Source of the DNA: an uncultured Dorea sp.
Lineage (GTDB): Bacteria; Bacillota_A; Clostridia; Lachnospirales; Lachnospiraceae
Assembly: GCA_910578865.1 (NCBI GenBank)
Contig: CAJTRM010000002.1
Coordinates: forward strand, 1-64,000
Reading direction: 5' to 3'
Length of the DNA: 64,000 nt
This document shows positions 43,860 through 52,958 of the stretch, one piece after another. Both the position numbers and the translations under genes were made by a program. Below the pieces are notes generated by a model. The model was not told the origin of the DNA. It saw nothing but the letters and a program-made list of their open reading frames with translations, and ran no database searches. Positions within the stretch are counted from its first letter, which is position 1. Each line of letters begins with the position of its first letter.

Positions 43860-43888
43860 TATACACTTTTTCTGAAATATGATAGAAT
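43860..43888 (+). promoter_or_regulatory. Promoter for the DUF4321-radC-mre operon
   Basis: TATACA (43860-43865), 17 bases, TAGAAT (43883-43888). Five of six -10 bases and four of six -35 bases match. It lies 42 bases before the DUF4321 start and is the only candidate for the mre cluster. Confidence 0.45.
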
Positions 43889-43930
43889 GTATTGAGTTTT
43901 TCGGAGAGATAAACGTGAGGAGGAGTACAT

Positions 43931-44191
43931 ATGAAGGGAACTGGAAGCAAAAATGCCTGGGCTTTATTTCTGCTGATTCTGGCGGGGATTGTCCTTGGCG
44001 GATTTATCGGAATGCTGGCAGACGGAGTATCTGCCCTTAGCTGGCTGAATTACGGACAGTCTTTCGGACTGGACGAGCCGGTCATTTTGAATCTGGGGCT
44101 GCTGGTAGTTACATTCGGCCTTACGATCAAGATTACGATTGCAAGCATCATCGGTGTGGTTCTTGCTATTATTATTTACCGTTTCCTGTAA
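43931..44191 (+). CDS. DUF4321 membrane protein
   Basis: 86 aa with GAGGAGGAG upstream. Two membrane segments (about 9-30, AWALFLLILAGIVLGGFIGML, and 55-85) with the conserved-looking NYGQSFGLDEPVILNLGLLVVTFG between. DUF4321 proteins are frequently placed just before radC-mreB in Firmicutes, as here. Role unknown; a link to cell shape is only by position. Confidence 0.85.
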   Translation: MKGTGSKNAWALFLLILAGIVLGGFIGMLADGVSALSWLNYGQSFGLDEPVILNLGLLVVTFGLTIKITIASIIGVVLAIIIYRFL

Positions 44192-44225
44192 ACAGGAAAG
44201 AATTTCGTACGAATCTAAAGATGAG

Positions 44226-44918
44226 ATGAATCAAACAAGTACTATGAAAGAAATTCCAAGTATGGAACGCCCCTATGAAAAATGTGCAGTGAAGGGCGTT
44301 AAGAGCCTGAGTGACGTTGAATTGCTGGCGGTTCTTCTACGCACCGGCACCAGAGGCGAGAATGCTGTGGAGCTGTCGCAGAGGATTCTTTACCATGCAG
44401 GGGAGACCGGAATCCTTGGACTCCACCATTTTTCTCTGCAGCGGCTGCTGAAACTCCGTGGAATTGGAAAAGTAAAGGCGATTCAGATCTTATGTCTGTC
44501 TGAACTGGCAAAAAGGCTTGCAAAAGCGTCTGCAGAGAAGAATCTTAAGTTTTCCGCTCCCGAGTCGATCGCAGAATATTATATGGAAGATCTGAGGCAT
44601 GAAAAGCAGGAGGTCATGAAACTGATCATGCTGGATTCCAAAGCAGCGCTTGTAGGTGAGACAGATATATCCAAGGGGACTGTAAATGCGTCTCTGATTA
44701 CGCCGCGGGAATTATTTGTGGAAGCGCTTCAGAAAAGCGCGGTCTCTATCATCCTGATGCACAATCATCCAAGCGGAGATCCTGTTCCGAGCAGGGATGA
44801 CATACTGGCTACCGAACGGATACGTGAAGCCGGTGAGCTGGTTGGAATTGAACTGTTAGACCATATCATTATCGGCAATAATTGTTATATCAGTTTTCGA
44901 GAAGAAAAGCTGCTGTAG
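44226..44918 (+). CDS. radC: RadC family JAB-domain protein
   Basis: 230 aa from ATG at 44226 (ribosome site weak; ATG 44244 is an alternative). An N-terminal helix-hairpin-helix-like part (MERPYEKCAVKGVKSLSDVELLAVLLRTG) is followed by a JAMM/JAB metalloprotease-like domain with the metal motif HNHPSGDPVPSRDD. Despite the name, a DNA repair role is not supported in current literature. In many Firmicutes it precedes mreBCD. Length fits the family. Confidence 0.92.
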   Translation: MNQTSTMKEIPSMERPYEKCAVKGVKSLSDVELLAVLLRTGTRGENAVELSQRILYHAGETGILGLHHFSLQRLLKLRGIGKVKAIQILCLSELAKRLAKASAEKNLKFSAPESIAEYYMEDLRHEKQEVMKLIMLDSKAALVGETDISKGTVNASLITPRELFVEALQKSAVSIILMHNHPSGDPVPSRDDILATERIREAGELVGIELLDHIIIGNNCYISFREEKLL

Positions 44919-44932
44919 AAAGGATAAAGTTC

Positions 44933-45955
44933 ATGGCAAGAAATACATATGGACTTGATCTTGGCTCCTATGAGATCAAAGTCTATGATAAAAAGAAGGA
45001 TACCATCTGGAAAGAGAAAAATGTCATAGCAATCAAAGACCAGAAAGAAATTTTTGCAGTAGGAGATACTGCATATGCGATGTACGGGAAAGCACCGGCC
45101 AATATAGAGGTGGTGTTTCCGATGAAAGAGGGCGTTATCTCGAGATTCAACAATATGCAGTTTTTGCTGCAGAACCTGCTGAAGGCAGGACGACAGTTTG
45201 CAAGAGGGTCGGAATATGTCATCGCAGTCCCTACGGATGTCACAGAAGTAGAAAAAAAAGCATTTTTTGATCTTGTTATCCATTCCACTGCCAAGGCAAA
45301 GGAAGTAAATATTGTTGAACGTTCTATCGCTGCTGCTGTTGGGCTTGATCTGGATGTAAAGAATGCGAAGGGGCTTTTTATTGTCAACTTCGGAGGCGAG
45401 ACCACAGAACTATCGGTAATTGCCGGCGGCGGTATGGTACTGAACCGGCTGATTAAAAACGGGGGGACGGCATATGATGAATCCATTGTCAATCTTGTCC
45501 GCCACAGCCATGATTTCCTGATCGGCCGTTTGACTGCGGAGCGGCTCCGCAAACGTTTCGGAGTCTTCACCGGGGAGACGGATGCATCTCTTACGGTGGC
45601 CGGCCGGGATCTGATCACCGGCGTTCCCATGCAGAAGAATATTTCTTACAGTCTTGTGCGGGCGGCACTCAGAGATCCCCTTCTGGAATGTGTGAGGGCT
45701 ATTCGGTCTATGCTTGACAGGACGCCTCCGGAAGTCAGAAAGGGCATTTATGCCAACGGTATTTTCCTGACCGGGGGGATGGCTCATATGCCGGGACTTG
45801 AGACATATATCGGAAAGGCGATCGGACTTACCGTAAATACGGCAAGAGAGCCGGATATCTGTGTGGTGAACGGCCTGGAAAGGATTATCCAGTCAAAAGA
45901 GTTAAGAAAACTGGCATATTCCATGTTAGATGAAAATTATAGGTGGATGAGGTAA
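44933..45955 (+). CDS. mreB: Rod shape-determining protein MreB (diverged)
   Basis: Actin-like filament protein that positions the elongation machinery. 340 aa from ATG at 44933 (AAAGGAT 8 bases before). Phosphate-1 loop DLGSYEIKVYDKK is diverged from the usual DLGTANT. Further parts are VEKKAFFDLVIHSTAKAKEVNIVERSIAAAVG, FIVNFGGETTELSVIAGGGMVLN and the adenosine motif IFLTGGMAHMPGLETYI. These place it in the MreB/Mbl group, in its normal position before mreC and mreD. ATP-binding residues are altered, but the fold signals are clear. Confidence 0.93.
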   Translation: MARNTYGLDLGSYEIKVYDKKKDTIWKEKNVIAIKDQKEIFAVGDTAYAMYGKAPANIEVVFPMKEGVISRFNNMQFLLQNLLKAGRQFARGSEYVIAVPTDVTEVEKKAFFDLVIHSTAKAKEVNIVERSIAAAVGLDLDVKNAKGLFIVNFGGETTELSVIAGGGMVLNRLIKNGGTAYDESIVNLVRHSHDFLIGRLTAERLRKRFGVFTGETDASLTVAGRDLITGVPMQKNISYSLVRAALRDPLLECVRAIRSMLDRTPPEVRKGIYANGIFLTGGMAHMPGLETYIGKAIGLTVNTAREPDICVVNGLERIIQSKELRKLAYSMLDENYRWMR

Positions 45956-45956
45956 T

Positions 45957-46823
45957 ATGAAAATTAAAAACCAATCTTCGGTTTCAAGTAAATACTGGCT
46001 GATCATTCTGTTAGTCGTCTGTCTGCTGCTCATGGGGATTGAAACCCTTCTGGGAAAGAGCGGCCCGGCTCATTTTGTCGCGAATTACACCGTTGTTCCG
46101 ATGCAAAAAGGAATCAGCTATGTGGGTATGTGGATCAGCGATGTGTCCAGCAATTTTGACACAATGGAAGAAATGCAGAAGACCAATGACGCACTGCAGA
46201 AAAAGGTTGACGACCTTACCATTGACAATACAAGACTCCGTCAGGAGCAATATGAGCTTGACCGGCTGCGTGAGCTCTATAAGCTTGATGAAAATTACTC
46301 AGACTACAAAAAAATAGGAGCCCGGGTCATTGCAAACAACGGTACAAACTGGTTCAGTGATTTTACGATAGATAAGGGAAGCAGCGACGGAGTAAAGGTG
46401 AACTGCAATGTTCTTGCAGGAAGCGGACTTGTGGGGATCGTGACAGAAGTATATCCGGACTATGCAAAGGTGCGTTCAATCATTGATGATTCCAGCAATG
46501 TCAGCGCTATGGTACTGTCCACTTCTGATACCTGTATGGTCAGAGGGGACTTAAAGCTTGCGGCAGACGGGAGACTGAGGTTTGAAAAACTGGTAAACAA
46601 TGACAATAAGATTGAGATCGGAGAACAGGTTGTAACGGCCCATGTAAGCGACCGTTTTCTCCAGGGAATCTTTATCGGCTATATCAGTGATATAGAGGTT
46701 GACTCCAACAAACTGACCCGCTCCGGCTATATAACGCCTGCGGTGGATTTCAGTAAGATTCAGGAGGTGCTGGTGATCACGACGACCAAAGATGAGATGA
46801 TCAGCAGCAAGAAAGAGGAGTAA
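45957..46823 (+). CDS. mreC: Rod shape-determining protein MreC
   Basis: 288 aa. One membrane helix (about 12-30, KYWLIILLVVCLLLMGIETL), a coiled coil (about 75-105, DALQKKVDDLTIDNTRLRQEQYEL) and the beta-barrel periplasmic-type domain with VIANNGTNWFSDFTIDKGSSDGVKVNCNV and GLVGIV. It links MreB and the PBP/RodA synthases at the membrane. It starts 1 base after the mreB stop. Confidence 0.95.
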   Translation: MKIKNQSSVSSKYWLIILLVVCLLLMGIETLLGKSGPAHFVANYTVVPMQKGISYVGMWISDVSSNFDTMEEMQKTNDALQKKVDDLTIDNTRLRQEQYELDRLRELYKLDENYSDYKKIGARVIANNGTNWFSDFTIDKGSSDGVKVNCNVLAGSGLVGIVTEVYPDYAKVRSIIDDSSNVSAMVLSTSDTCMVRGDLKLAADGRLRFEKLVNNDNKIEIGEQVVTAHVSDRFLQGIFIGYISDIEVDSNKLTRSGYITPAVDFSKIQEVLVITTTKDEMISSKKEE

Positions 46824-46829
46824 TGGGCA

Positions 46830-47348
46830 ATGAAGCGAAAGGTGATTACATTTTTAATTATACTGGTATGCTTTCTGCTGGAGAGTACGGTGTTCCATAA
46901 TCTTACATTTGCCTCTGTCTGTCCGAATCTTATGATTATTGTCACTGCCTCCTTTGGATTTATGAGGGGAAAGAAGACCGGAATGTTTGTAGGATTTGTC
47001 TCAGGGCTCTTTGTGGACCTGTTCTGGGGGCAGATACTTGGGTTTCATATGATGTTGTTTACGGTGATCGGATACCTGAACGGGACATTTGAGAGACTCT
47101 TTTATGATGAAGATATTAAACTTCCGATCGGGCTGATCGCGGCCAGCGAATTGTTTTATGGACTGGTTACGTATATTTGTATATATATGCTTCGCGGTGA
47201 TTTTAATTTCAGTATCTATCTGGGGCATATTATTCTTCCGGAACTTGTATACACAATCCTGGTAACTCTGATCTTATACCAGGTGATCTTACACATTAAC
47301 AGGAAACTCGAAGCAGAAGAACAAAGGAGTGCAAGTAAATTTGTCTAA
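46830..47348 (+). CDS. mreD: Rod shape-determining protein MreD
   Basis: 172 aa, about five membrane segments (ITFLIILVCFLLESTVFHNL at the N-terminus; FVGFVSGLFVDLFWGQILGF with the family-typical Gly-Leu-x-x-Asp). It works with MreC in the elongasome. It overlaps the PBP2 start by 8 bases. Confidence 0.93.
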   Translation: MKRKVITFLIILVCFLLESTVFHNLTFASVCPNLMIIVTASFGFMRGKKTGMFVGFVSGLFVDLFWGQILGFHMMLFTVIGYLNGTFERLFYDEDIKLPIGLIAASELFYGLVTYICIYMLRGDFNFSIYLGHIILPELVYTILVTLILYQVILHINRKLEAEEQRSASKFV

Positions 47349-50283
47349 TTTTTTGGAAAGAATCAAAAGCGGCATACAGGAAGTTATCAAATCCAGGATC
47401 CTTGTTTTAATTATTGTATTCTGTGCGATGTCCGCAATATTAGTGCAGCGCGTCTTCTACCTTCAGATTGTCAAGGGACAGGAGTATACAGAAAACTATA
47501 AGCTTCAGATTCAGAAGACGAAGGCGGTAGAAGGTACCAGGGGTAATATCTATGACCGGAACGGGAAACTGCTGGCTTATAATGAACTGGCGTACTCGGT
47601 CACCATTGAAGACAATGGCGAATATGATACAAGAAAGCAGAAAAATAAAGAGCTGAACAAGGTTATCTCTACCGTTATCCAAATGGTTGAATCCAATGGC
47701 GACACCGTCATCAATGATTTCGGTATTATACTTGACAATAACAATTCCTATATTTTTGCCGCAGAATCGAATACACAGAGGCTTCGTTTTGTTGCCGACG
47801 TCTATGGACAGGCTTCCATAGATGATCTTAAAGAGGAACAAAAAAATCAGGCGGCTTCTGATATTATTGATTATCTCTGTACGGACGAGATCAATGGATA
47901 TGGGATCAATCAGGAAAAGCTCGGGAAGGAAGCGACCCTCAAGCTTATTAATATCCGTTATGCCATGTCTCTGAACAATTACCAGAAGTATATTGCAACC
48001 ACAGTCGCAGAGGATGTCTCTGACGAGACGGTTTCTGCTGTAATGGAAAATATGGATACCCTTCAGGGTGTGAACGTAGAAGAAAAGTCGCTGCGCAGAT
48101 ATAATGACAGTAAATGTTTTGCCAATGTGATCGGATATACGGGCCAGATTTCGGTGGACGAATATAATGCTCTGGATAAAAAAGAAAAAGAGGAGTATAA
48201 CAGGACTGATATCATAGGAAAAGCCGGAATCGAACAGACGATGGATTCCTATTTGAAAGGGAAAAAGGGAGAAGAAAAGCTCTATGTGAATAATGTCGGG
48301 AAAGTCATTGAGACAATACCCGGAAAAAAAGCAAAAGCCGGAAATGATCTGTACCTTACTATTGATGCGGATCTTCAGGTGGCAGCATACAATATTCTGG
48401 AACAGGAGCTTGCCGGAATCATTCTGGCAAATCTTCAGAATTCCCTGACCTATGACCGTACGGAAGCTGCCGATGCAAGTTCCATCATTATCCCGGTGGG
48501 AGATGTGTATAACGCTTTTATTTCAAATGATATTTTAGATATGACACATTTTTCCGAGGAGGATGCCAAAGGAACAGAACAGCAGGTTTACGCGGCATTT
48601 TCTTCCAGAAAAGAAAATGTGCTGGCAGAACTTGCTTCTATATTGTCAGATCCTAATGCACAGGCATATGGGACTCTTTCTCTGGAATATCAGGCTTACC
48701 AGCTGTATATCGTCAATGATATGCTTAAAAATGCTACCGGGATCCTCATGTCAAAAGCCATCGATACTACCGACGAGACCTACAAGGCATGGCACGATAA
48801 AGAGTCTATCAGTATCTATACTTTTTTGAATTATGCGATTTCACAGAATTGGATCGACACTACCAAGTTAACAGAGTATATGCCGACAAGCGGGAAATAT
48901 TCGGATTCATCAGAAGTATATGCCGGACTGGTGGCCTATATTACAGATTATATCAGTTCCAATAACAGTTTCGACAAATTAATCTATAAATATATGATAA
49001 AATCCGGAGCAGTCACCGGACGGCAGATCTGCCTGATGCTTTACGAACAGGAGATCCTGCCGACGGATCAGCCGCAGTACAGTGACCTGCTTTCCGGCTC
49101 GGTGGGGGCATATGACTTTATCCGCGGGAAGATACAGGCGCTGGAGATTACTCCCGGACAGCTTGGATTAGAGCCCAGTACCGGCTCTATGGTCATGACG
49201 GATGTCAATACGGGAGATGTGCTTGCATGTGTGTCTTATCCGGGCTATGACAATAACCGTCTGGCCAATACGATGGATTCCGAGTATTACAATAATCTGG
49301 TTACAGACAGTGCACGTCCGTTTTACAATAATGCAACACAGGAGAAGACGGCGCCCGGATCCACCTATAAGCCGCTGACTTCAATTGCAGGTATCAGCGA
49401 AGGAGTAATCCAAACAGAGACACAGTTCCCGTGCTATGGTATTTATAAAAAAGTTGCACCGAATCCAAAATGCTGGGCTTACCCTAATGCACACGGCAAT
49501 GTTACTGTATCTCAGGCTATTGAGCATTCCTGTAACAGTTTCTTCTATGAAACCGGCTATCGGTTAAGCCTGAAGGCTGCGGGACTGGAAAAGATAGATT
49601 CCGACAACGCTCAGGGAGATGCAACGGCTGAATATTATTCCAGTAATCTGGGTACGGATACGTTGAAGAAATATGCCGTTATGTTTGGATTTGGAGACAC
49701 ATCAGGAATTGAGATCCCGGAGGCAAAACCGGAAATTTCTGATGAAGCGTCGGTTCCAAGCGCAATCGGGCAGGGTACTAACAACTATACGACCAGTCAG
49801 ATTGCCAGATATATTACAGCTGTTGCAAATAAAGGAACTGTGTATAACCTGACACTTCTTGATAAAGTGACCTCCGAAGACGGAGAAACTGTAAAAGAAT
49901 ATGAAGCTGAAGTAAAAAATACATTGAGCGATATTCCATCTTCTACATGGACGGCAGTACACGAGGGAATGCGTAATGTAGTTGCGGTAGAACACAATCG
50001 GGATATCTTCCAGGAACTGAACCGAAGCGGGCTGGAGCTTTCAGGAAAGACAGGGACTGCACAGCAGAGTAAGACACATCCGAACCATGGACTGTTTGTA
50101 GGGTTTGCACCAAGCAGCAGTCCGGAGGTGGCATTTGCGATCCGTATAGCCAATGGCTACAGCTCCTCAAGAGCTGCGGAGGTAGGAAGAGAGGTTATGA
50201 AATACTATTACGACAAAGCGCCAGTAGAGGAGATTATTACAGGAAAAGCCGCCGAAGTCGGCACATCCTCCGGTGGAGATTAA
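47341..50283 (+). CDS. mrdA: Penicillin-binding protein 2 (class B PBP of the elongasome)
   Basis: Transpeptidase that cross-links peptidoglycan during elongation, partner of RodA. 980 aa; TTG at 47341 is chosen because AAAGGAG lies 11 bases before it, while the GTG at 47329 overlaps that site. N-terminal membrane helix (about 20-40), pedestal/dimerisation domain (VEGTRGNIYDRNGKLLAYNE) and the transpeptidase with Ser674 in PGSTYKPLT (SxxK), SCNS (SxN) and SGKTGTAQ (KTG). Between about residues 340 and 610 it holds an insertion of about 260 residues rich in helices (ANLQNSLTYDRTEAADASS to YDFIRGKIQALEITPG). This makes it much larger than E. coli PBP2, as seen in Lachnospiraceae. It lies between mreD and minD. 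Confidence 0.94.
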   Translation: MSNFLERIKSGIQEVIKSRILVLIIVFCAMSAILVQRVFYLQIVKGQEYTENYKLQIQKTKAVEGTRGNIYDRNGKLLAYNELAYSVTIEDNGEYDTRKQKNKELNKVISTVIQMVESNGDTVINDFGIILDNNNSYIFAAESNTQRLRFVADVYGQASIDDLKEEQKNQAASDIIDYLCTDEINGYGINQEKLGKEATLKLINIRYAMSLNNYQKYIATTVAEDVSDETVSAVMENMDTLQGVNVEEKSLRRYNDSKCFANVIGYTGQISVDEYNALDKKEKEEYNRTDIIGKAGIEQTMDSYLKGKKGEEKLYVNNVGKVIETIPGKKAKAGNDLYLTIDADLQVAAYNILEQELAGIILANLQNSLTYDRTEAADASSIIIPVGDVYNAFISNDILDMTHFSEEDAKGTEQQVYAAFSSRKENVLAELASILSDPNAQAYGTLSLEYQAYQLYIVNDMLKNATGILMSKAIDTTDETYKAWHDKESISIYTFLNYAISQNWIDTTKLTEYMPTSGKYSDSSEVYAGLVAYITDYISSNNSFDKLIYKYMIKSGAVTGRQICLMLYEQEILPTDQPQYSDLLSGSVGAYDFIRGKIQALEITPGQLGLEPSTGSMVMTDVNTGDVLACVSYPGYDNNRLANTMDSEYYNNLVTDSARPFYNNATQEKTAPGSTYKPLTSIAGISEGVIQTETQFPCYGIYKKVAPNPKCWAYPNAHGNVTVSQAIEHSCNSFFYETGYRLSLKAAGLEKIDSDNAQGDATAEYYSSNLGTDTLKKYAVMFGFGDTSGIEIPEAKPEISDEASVPSAIGQGTNNYTTSQIARYITAVANKGTVYNLTLLDKVTSEDGETVKEYEAEVKNTLSDIPSSTWTAVHEGMRNVVAVEHNRDIFQELNRSGLELSGKTGTAQQSKTHPNHGLFVGFAPSSSPEVAFAIRIANGYSSSRAAEVGREVMKYYYDKAPVEEIITGKAAEVGTSSGGD

Positions 50284-50329
50284 AGAGCGAAGACAAAAGC
50301 TGTTGTGGCAGAAAAGGCACAAAAGACGA

Positions 50330-50358
50330 CCGGTACAGCAGATACCCTGCTGTACCGG
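50330..50358 (+). repeat. 12-bp perfect hairpin between mrdA and minD
   Basis: CCGGTACAGCAG (50330-50341) pairs with CTGCTGTACCGG (50347-50358) around a 5-base loop. No T run follows on the plus strand, so a standard terminator is unlikely. It may be an RNA processing or stability element within the operon. Confidence 0.6.
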
Positions 50359-50392
50359 AAAGTGTAAAACAGTGATTAGGAGGATATGATTC

Positions 50393-51184
50393 ATGGGCGA
50401 AGTTATTGTAATTACATCAGGAAAAGGTGGTGTCGGAAAGACTACTACAACAGCAAACATTGGGGCGGGGCTGTCACAGCTTGATAAAAAAGTTGTGGTG
50501 ATAGATACGGACCTCGGGCTCCGCAATCTGGATGTTGTAATGGGGCTTGAAAATCTGATCGTCTACAATCTGGTGGACGTCATAGAAGGGACATGCCGTC
50601 TGAAACAGGCGCTGATTCGGGATAAAAGATATGAAAATCTTTATCTCCTGCCGTCTGCACAGACAAAGGACAAATCTGCAATCTCACCTGGTCAGATGAA
50701 GAAGCTGACATCTGAGTTGAAAGAAGAGTTTGATTACATACTCCTTGATTGTCCGGCAGGCATTGAACAAGGATTTCAGAATGCTATTGCAGGTGCAGAC
50801 CGTTCCATCATTGTCACTACGCCAGAGGTATCTGCCATCCGTGATGCAGATCGTATTATCGGTCTTTTAGAGAAAAGCGGACTGACTCAGAATTCTCTGA
50901 TCATTAACCGGATTCGTATGGATATGGTGAAAAAAGGAGATATGATGTCGGTGGATGATGTCACGGAGATATTGTCCATCCCCCTGATCGGTGCGATACC
51001 TGATGACGAGCATGTGGTCATAGGAACCAATCAGGGAGAACCTGTGATCGGTCTTGATTCAAAAGCCGGAACAGCATATTCTAATATATGCAAAAGAATT
51101 ATGGGCATTGAAGTGCCGTTTATGAATCTGACTTCAGATTCCGGACTGCTTTCCAAGCTTTCCGGGCTTTTCAGGAAAGAATAA
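50393..51184 (+). CDS. minD: Septum site-determining protein MinD
   Basis: Membrane-associated ParA-type ATPase of the Min system. 263 aa with the deviant Walker A GKGGVGKTTTTANIG at 10-24, DTDLGLRNLDVVMGLEN, and the C-terminal amphipathic helix (SGLLSKLSGLFRKE) for membrane binding. TAGGAGGAT precedes the ATG. minE follows after 16 bases. No minC is seen near it, although minC often precedes minD. Confidence 0.96.
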   Translation: MGEVIVITSGKGGVGKTTTTANIGAGLSQLDKKVVVIDTDLGLRNLDVVMGLENLIVYNLVDVIEGTCRLKQALIRDKRYENLYLLPSAQTKDKSAISPGQMKKLTSELKEEFDYILLDCPAGIEQGFQNAIAGADRSIIVTTPEVSAIRDADRIIGLLEKSGLTQNSLIINRIRMDMVKKGDMMSVDDVTEILSIPLIGAIPDDEHVVIGTNQGEPVIGLDSKAGTAYSNICKRIMGIEVPFMNLTSDSGLLSKLSGLFRKE

Positions 51185-51200
51185 GGAGGGCTGTCGTATT

Positions 51201-51413
51201 ATGATGAAAAAGTCTTCTGTATCAGTAGCCAAAAACCGGTTAAAGGCGCTTGTCACCAGTGACCGGGTACAATGTCTTCCGGATTCATATGAAAATATAT
51301 GCCGGGAATTATATGAAACACTTTCCAAATACATGGGAATTGCAGAAGATGAATTTAATGTTGAAATCGAAAGAACACATATACTAATTAGTTTTTCAGG
51401 AGAAGAAGCGTGA
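51201..51413 (+). CDS. minE: Cell division topological specificity factor MinE
   Basis: 70 aa with AAGGAGGG upstream. The family layout is visible: an N-terminal MinD-contact helix (SSVSVAKNRLKALVTSDR) and a C-terminal beta dimerisation part (EDEFNVEIERTHILISFSGEE). It directs MinD turnover to set the septum position. It ends in the RodA start (overlap of 4 bases). Confidence 0.93.
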   Translation: MMKKSSVSVAKNRLKALVTSDRVQCLPDSYENICRELYETLSKYMGIAEDEFNVEIERTHILISFSGEEA

Positions 51414-52534
51414 GATTACCCAAATTAACGAAACCATACCGGTTAAGAGATTACAATTTTACATTGGTTGTTCTTGTCATGGCCCTGTCGATCCTTGGTA
51501 TTTTTGTGGTGGGCAGCGCAAAGGAAGTTTATCAGAACAGACAGATTTTCGGAGTTGTTTTCGGAATCATTGTTATGGCAATTGTTTCCGTGATCGATTA
51601 TGTATGGGTACTGGATTTTTACTGGATCATATACGGGACAGCAATCGTGAGTCTGCTTCTTGTGCTTGTGATCGGCCAGGAAGTAAACGGTGCCACCAGA
51701 TGGATTGATCTTGGATTTACTACGTTTCAGCCATCTGAGCTTGCAAAGATATTGCTGATCCTCTTTTTTGCTAAATTTCTGATGCAGAAGGAGGAAAATG
51801 TAAACAACAAATATACATTAATACAATATGCTGTTTTATGTGCAGTTCCTTTGGGGCTGATCTTAGCAGAACCTAACCTGTCAACAACAATCTGCACGGC
51901 GTTGGTTTTGTGCCTGCTGATCTATACGGCAGGACTCAGTTACCGTTTTATTGTTACTGTTCTGCTGATTCTGATTCCCACTGCAGTTATATTTTTAGCA
52001 ATTGCAGTTCAGCCGAACCAGCCGTTTTTGAAGGATTATCAGCAGAAACGTATTCTTTCTTTCCTGGAACCGGAGAAGTATGCGGATGACGGGGCTTATC
52101 AGCAAAATAACTCTGTAATGGCAATCGGTTCCGGACAGCTGGCGGGAAAGGGGCTCAATAATAATACAACCACTTCTGTAAAAAACGGTAATTTTATTTT
52201 GGAGCCGCAGACAGATTTTATTTTTGCCATTGTAGGAGAAGAGTTAGGATTCATCGGAAGCTGTATAGTTATTGCGTTATTATTGCTTATTGTGATACAA
52301 TGTATATTAATCGGACTGCGATCGCAGGACCTCGCAGGGAGGATTATCAGCTGCGGGGTCGGAGGGCTCATTGGAGTCCAGAGTTTTATTAATATCAGTG
52401 TTGCTACAGGTTTGATTCCTAACACAGGAGTTCCGCTGCCATTTGTCAGTTATGGCCTGACATCCCTTGTGAGCTTGTATATCGGGGTGGGATTTGTGTT
52501 AAATGTGGGACTGCAGCCGAAAAAATATCAATAA
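51410..52534 (+). CDS. rodA: Rod shape-determining protein RodA (SEDS glycosyltransferase)
   Basis: SEDS-family peptidoglycan polymerase of the elongasome. 374 aa with GTG start at 51410 (CAGGAGAAG upstream), about 10 membrane segments. The family motif region GATRWIDLGFTTFQPSELAKI is present, as are LAEPNLSTTICTAL, LEPQTDFIFAIVGEELGFIG and the C-terminal PLPFVSYGLTSLVSLYIGVG. RodA rather than FtsW because it sits with mreBCD and PBP2. Confidence 0.95.
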   Translation: MRLPKLTKPYRLRDYNFTLVVLVMALSILGIFVVGSAKEVYQNRQIFGVVFGIIVMAIVSVIDYVWVLDFYWIIYGTAIVSLLLVLVIGQEVNGATRWIDLGFTTFQPSELAKILLILFFAKFLMQKEENVNNKYTLIQYAVLCAVPLGLILAEPNLSTTICTALVLCLLIYTAGLSYRFIVTVLLILIPTAVIFLAIAVQPNQPFLKDYQQKRILSFLEPEKYADDGAYQQNNSVMAIGSGQLAGKGLNNNTTTSVKNGNFILEPQTDFIFAIVGEELGFIGSCIVIALLLLIVIQCILIGLRSQDLAGRIISCGVGGLIGVQSFINISVATGLIPNTGVPLPFVSYGLTSLVSLYIGVGFVLNVGLQPKKYQ

Positions 52535-52546
52535 GGAGTGAGTACA

Positions 52547-52942
52547 ATGAATATAGGGTTGATCGCGCATGATTCTAAAAAAACTTTGATGCAGAATTTT
52601 TGTATTGCCTATCGGGGGATCCTGAGCAGACATAACCTGTTTGCTACCGGCACTACGGGAAGACTGATAGAAGAAGTTACGAATCTTAATATCCATAAAT
52701 ACCTTGCAGGCCCGCTTGGCGGACAGCAGCAGCTTGGTGCGCAGATTGCACAGAACGACATGGACGCGCTTATCTTTTTAAGAGAACCCCATGCACCGAA
52801 ACCAAATGAACCGGACGTAAATGATGTGATCCGGCTTTGTGATATGTATAACATACCGATGGCAACAAACCTTGCCACAGCAGAGCTCATTATTTTATCA
52901 ATTGACAGAGGAGATCTTGATTGGCGTGAAATGTACCGATAA
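52547..52942 (+). CDS. mgsA: Methylglyoxal synthase
   Basis: Converts dihydroxyacetone phosphate to methylglyoxal and phosphate, a bypass under phosphate or carbon stress. 131 aa; ATG at 52547 has AAGGAG 8 bases before it and replaces a GTG at 52538. Conserved residues: NIGLIAHDSKK (His/Asp), FATGTTGRLI, GPLGGQQQLGAQI and DALIFLREPHAPKPNEPDV with the catalytic aspartate and histidine. A role in the shape operon is not known. Confidence 0.96.
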   Translation: MNIGLIAHDSKKTLMQNFCIAYRGILSRHNLFATGTTGRLIEEVTNLNIHKYLAGPLGGQQQLGAQIAQNDMDALIFLREPHAPKPNEPDVNDVIRLCDMYNIPMATNLATAELIILSIDRGDLDWREMYR

Positions 52943-52958
52943 TTCCAGAAGAAGAAAA

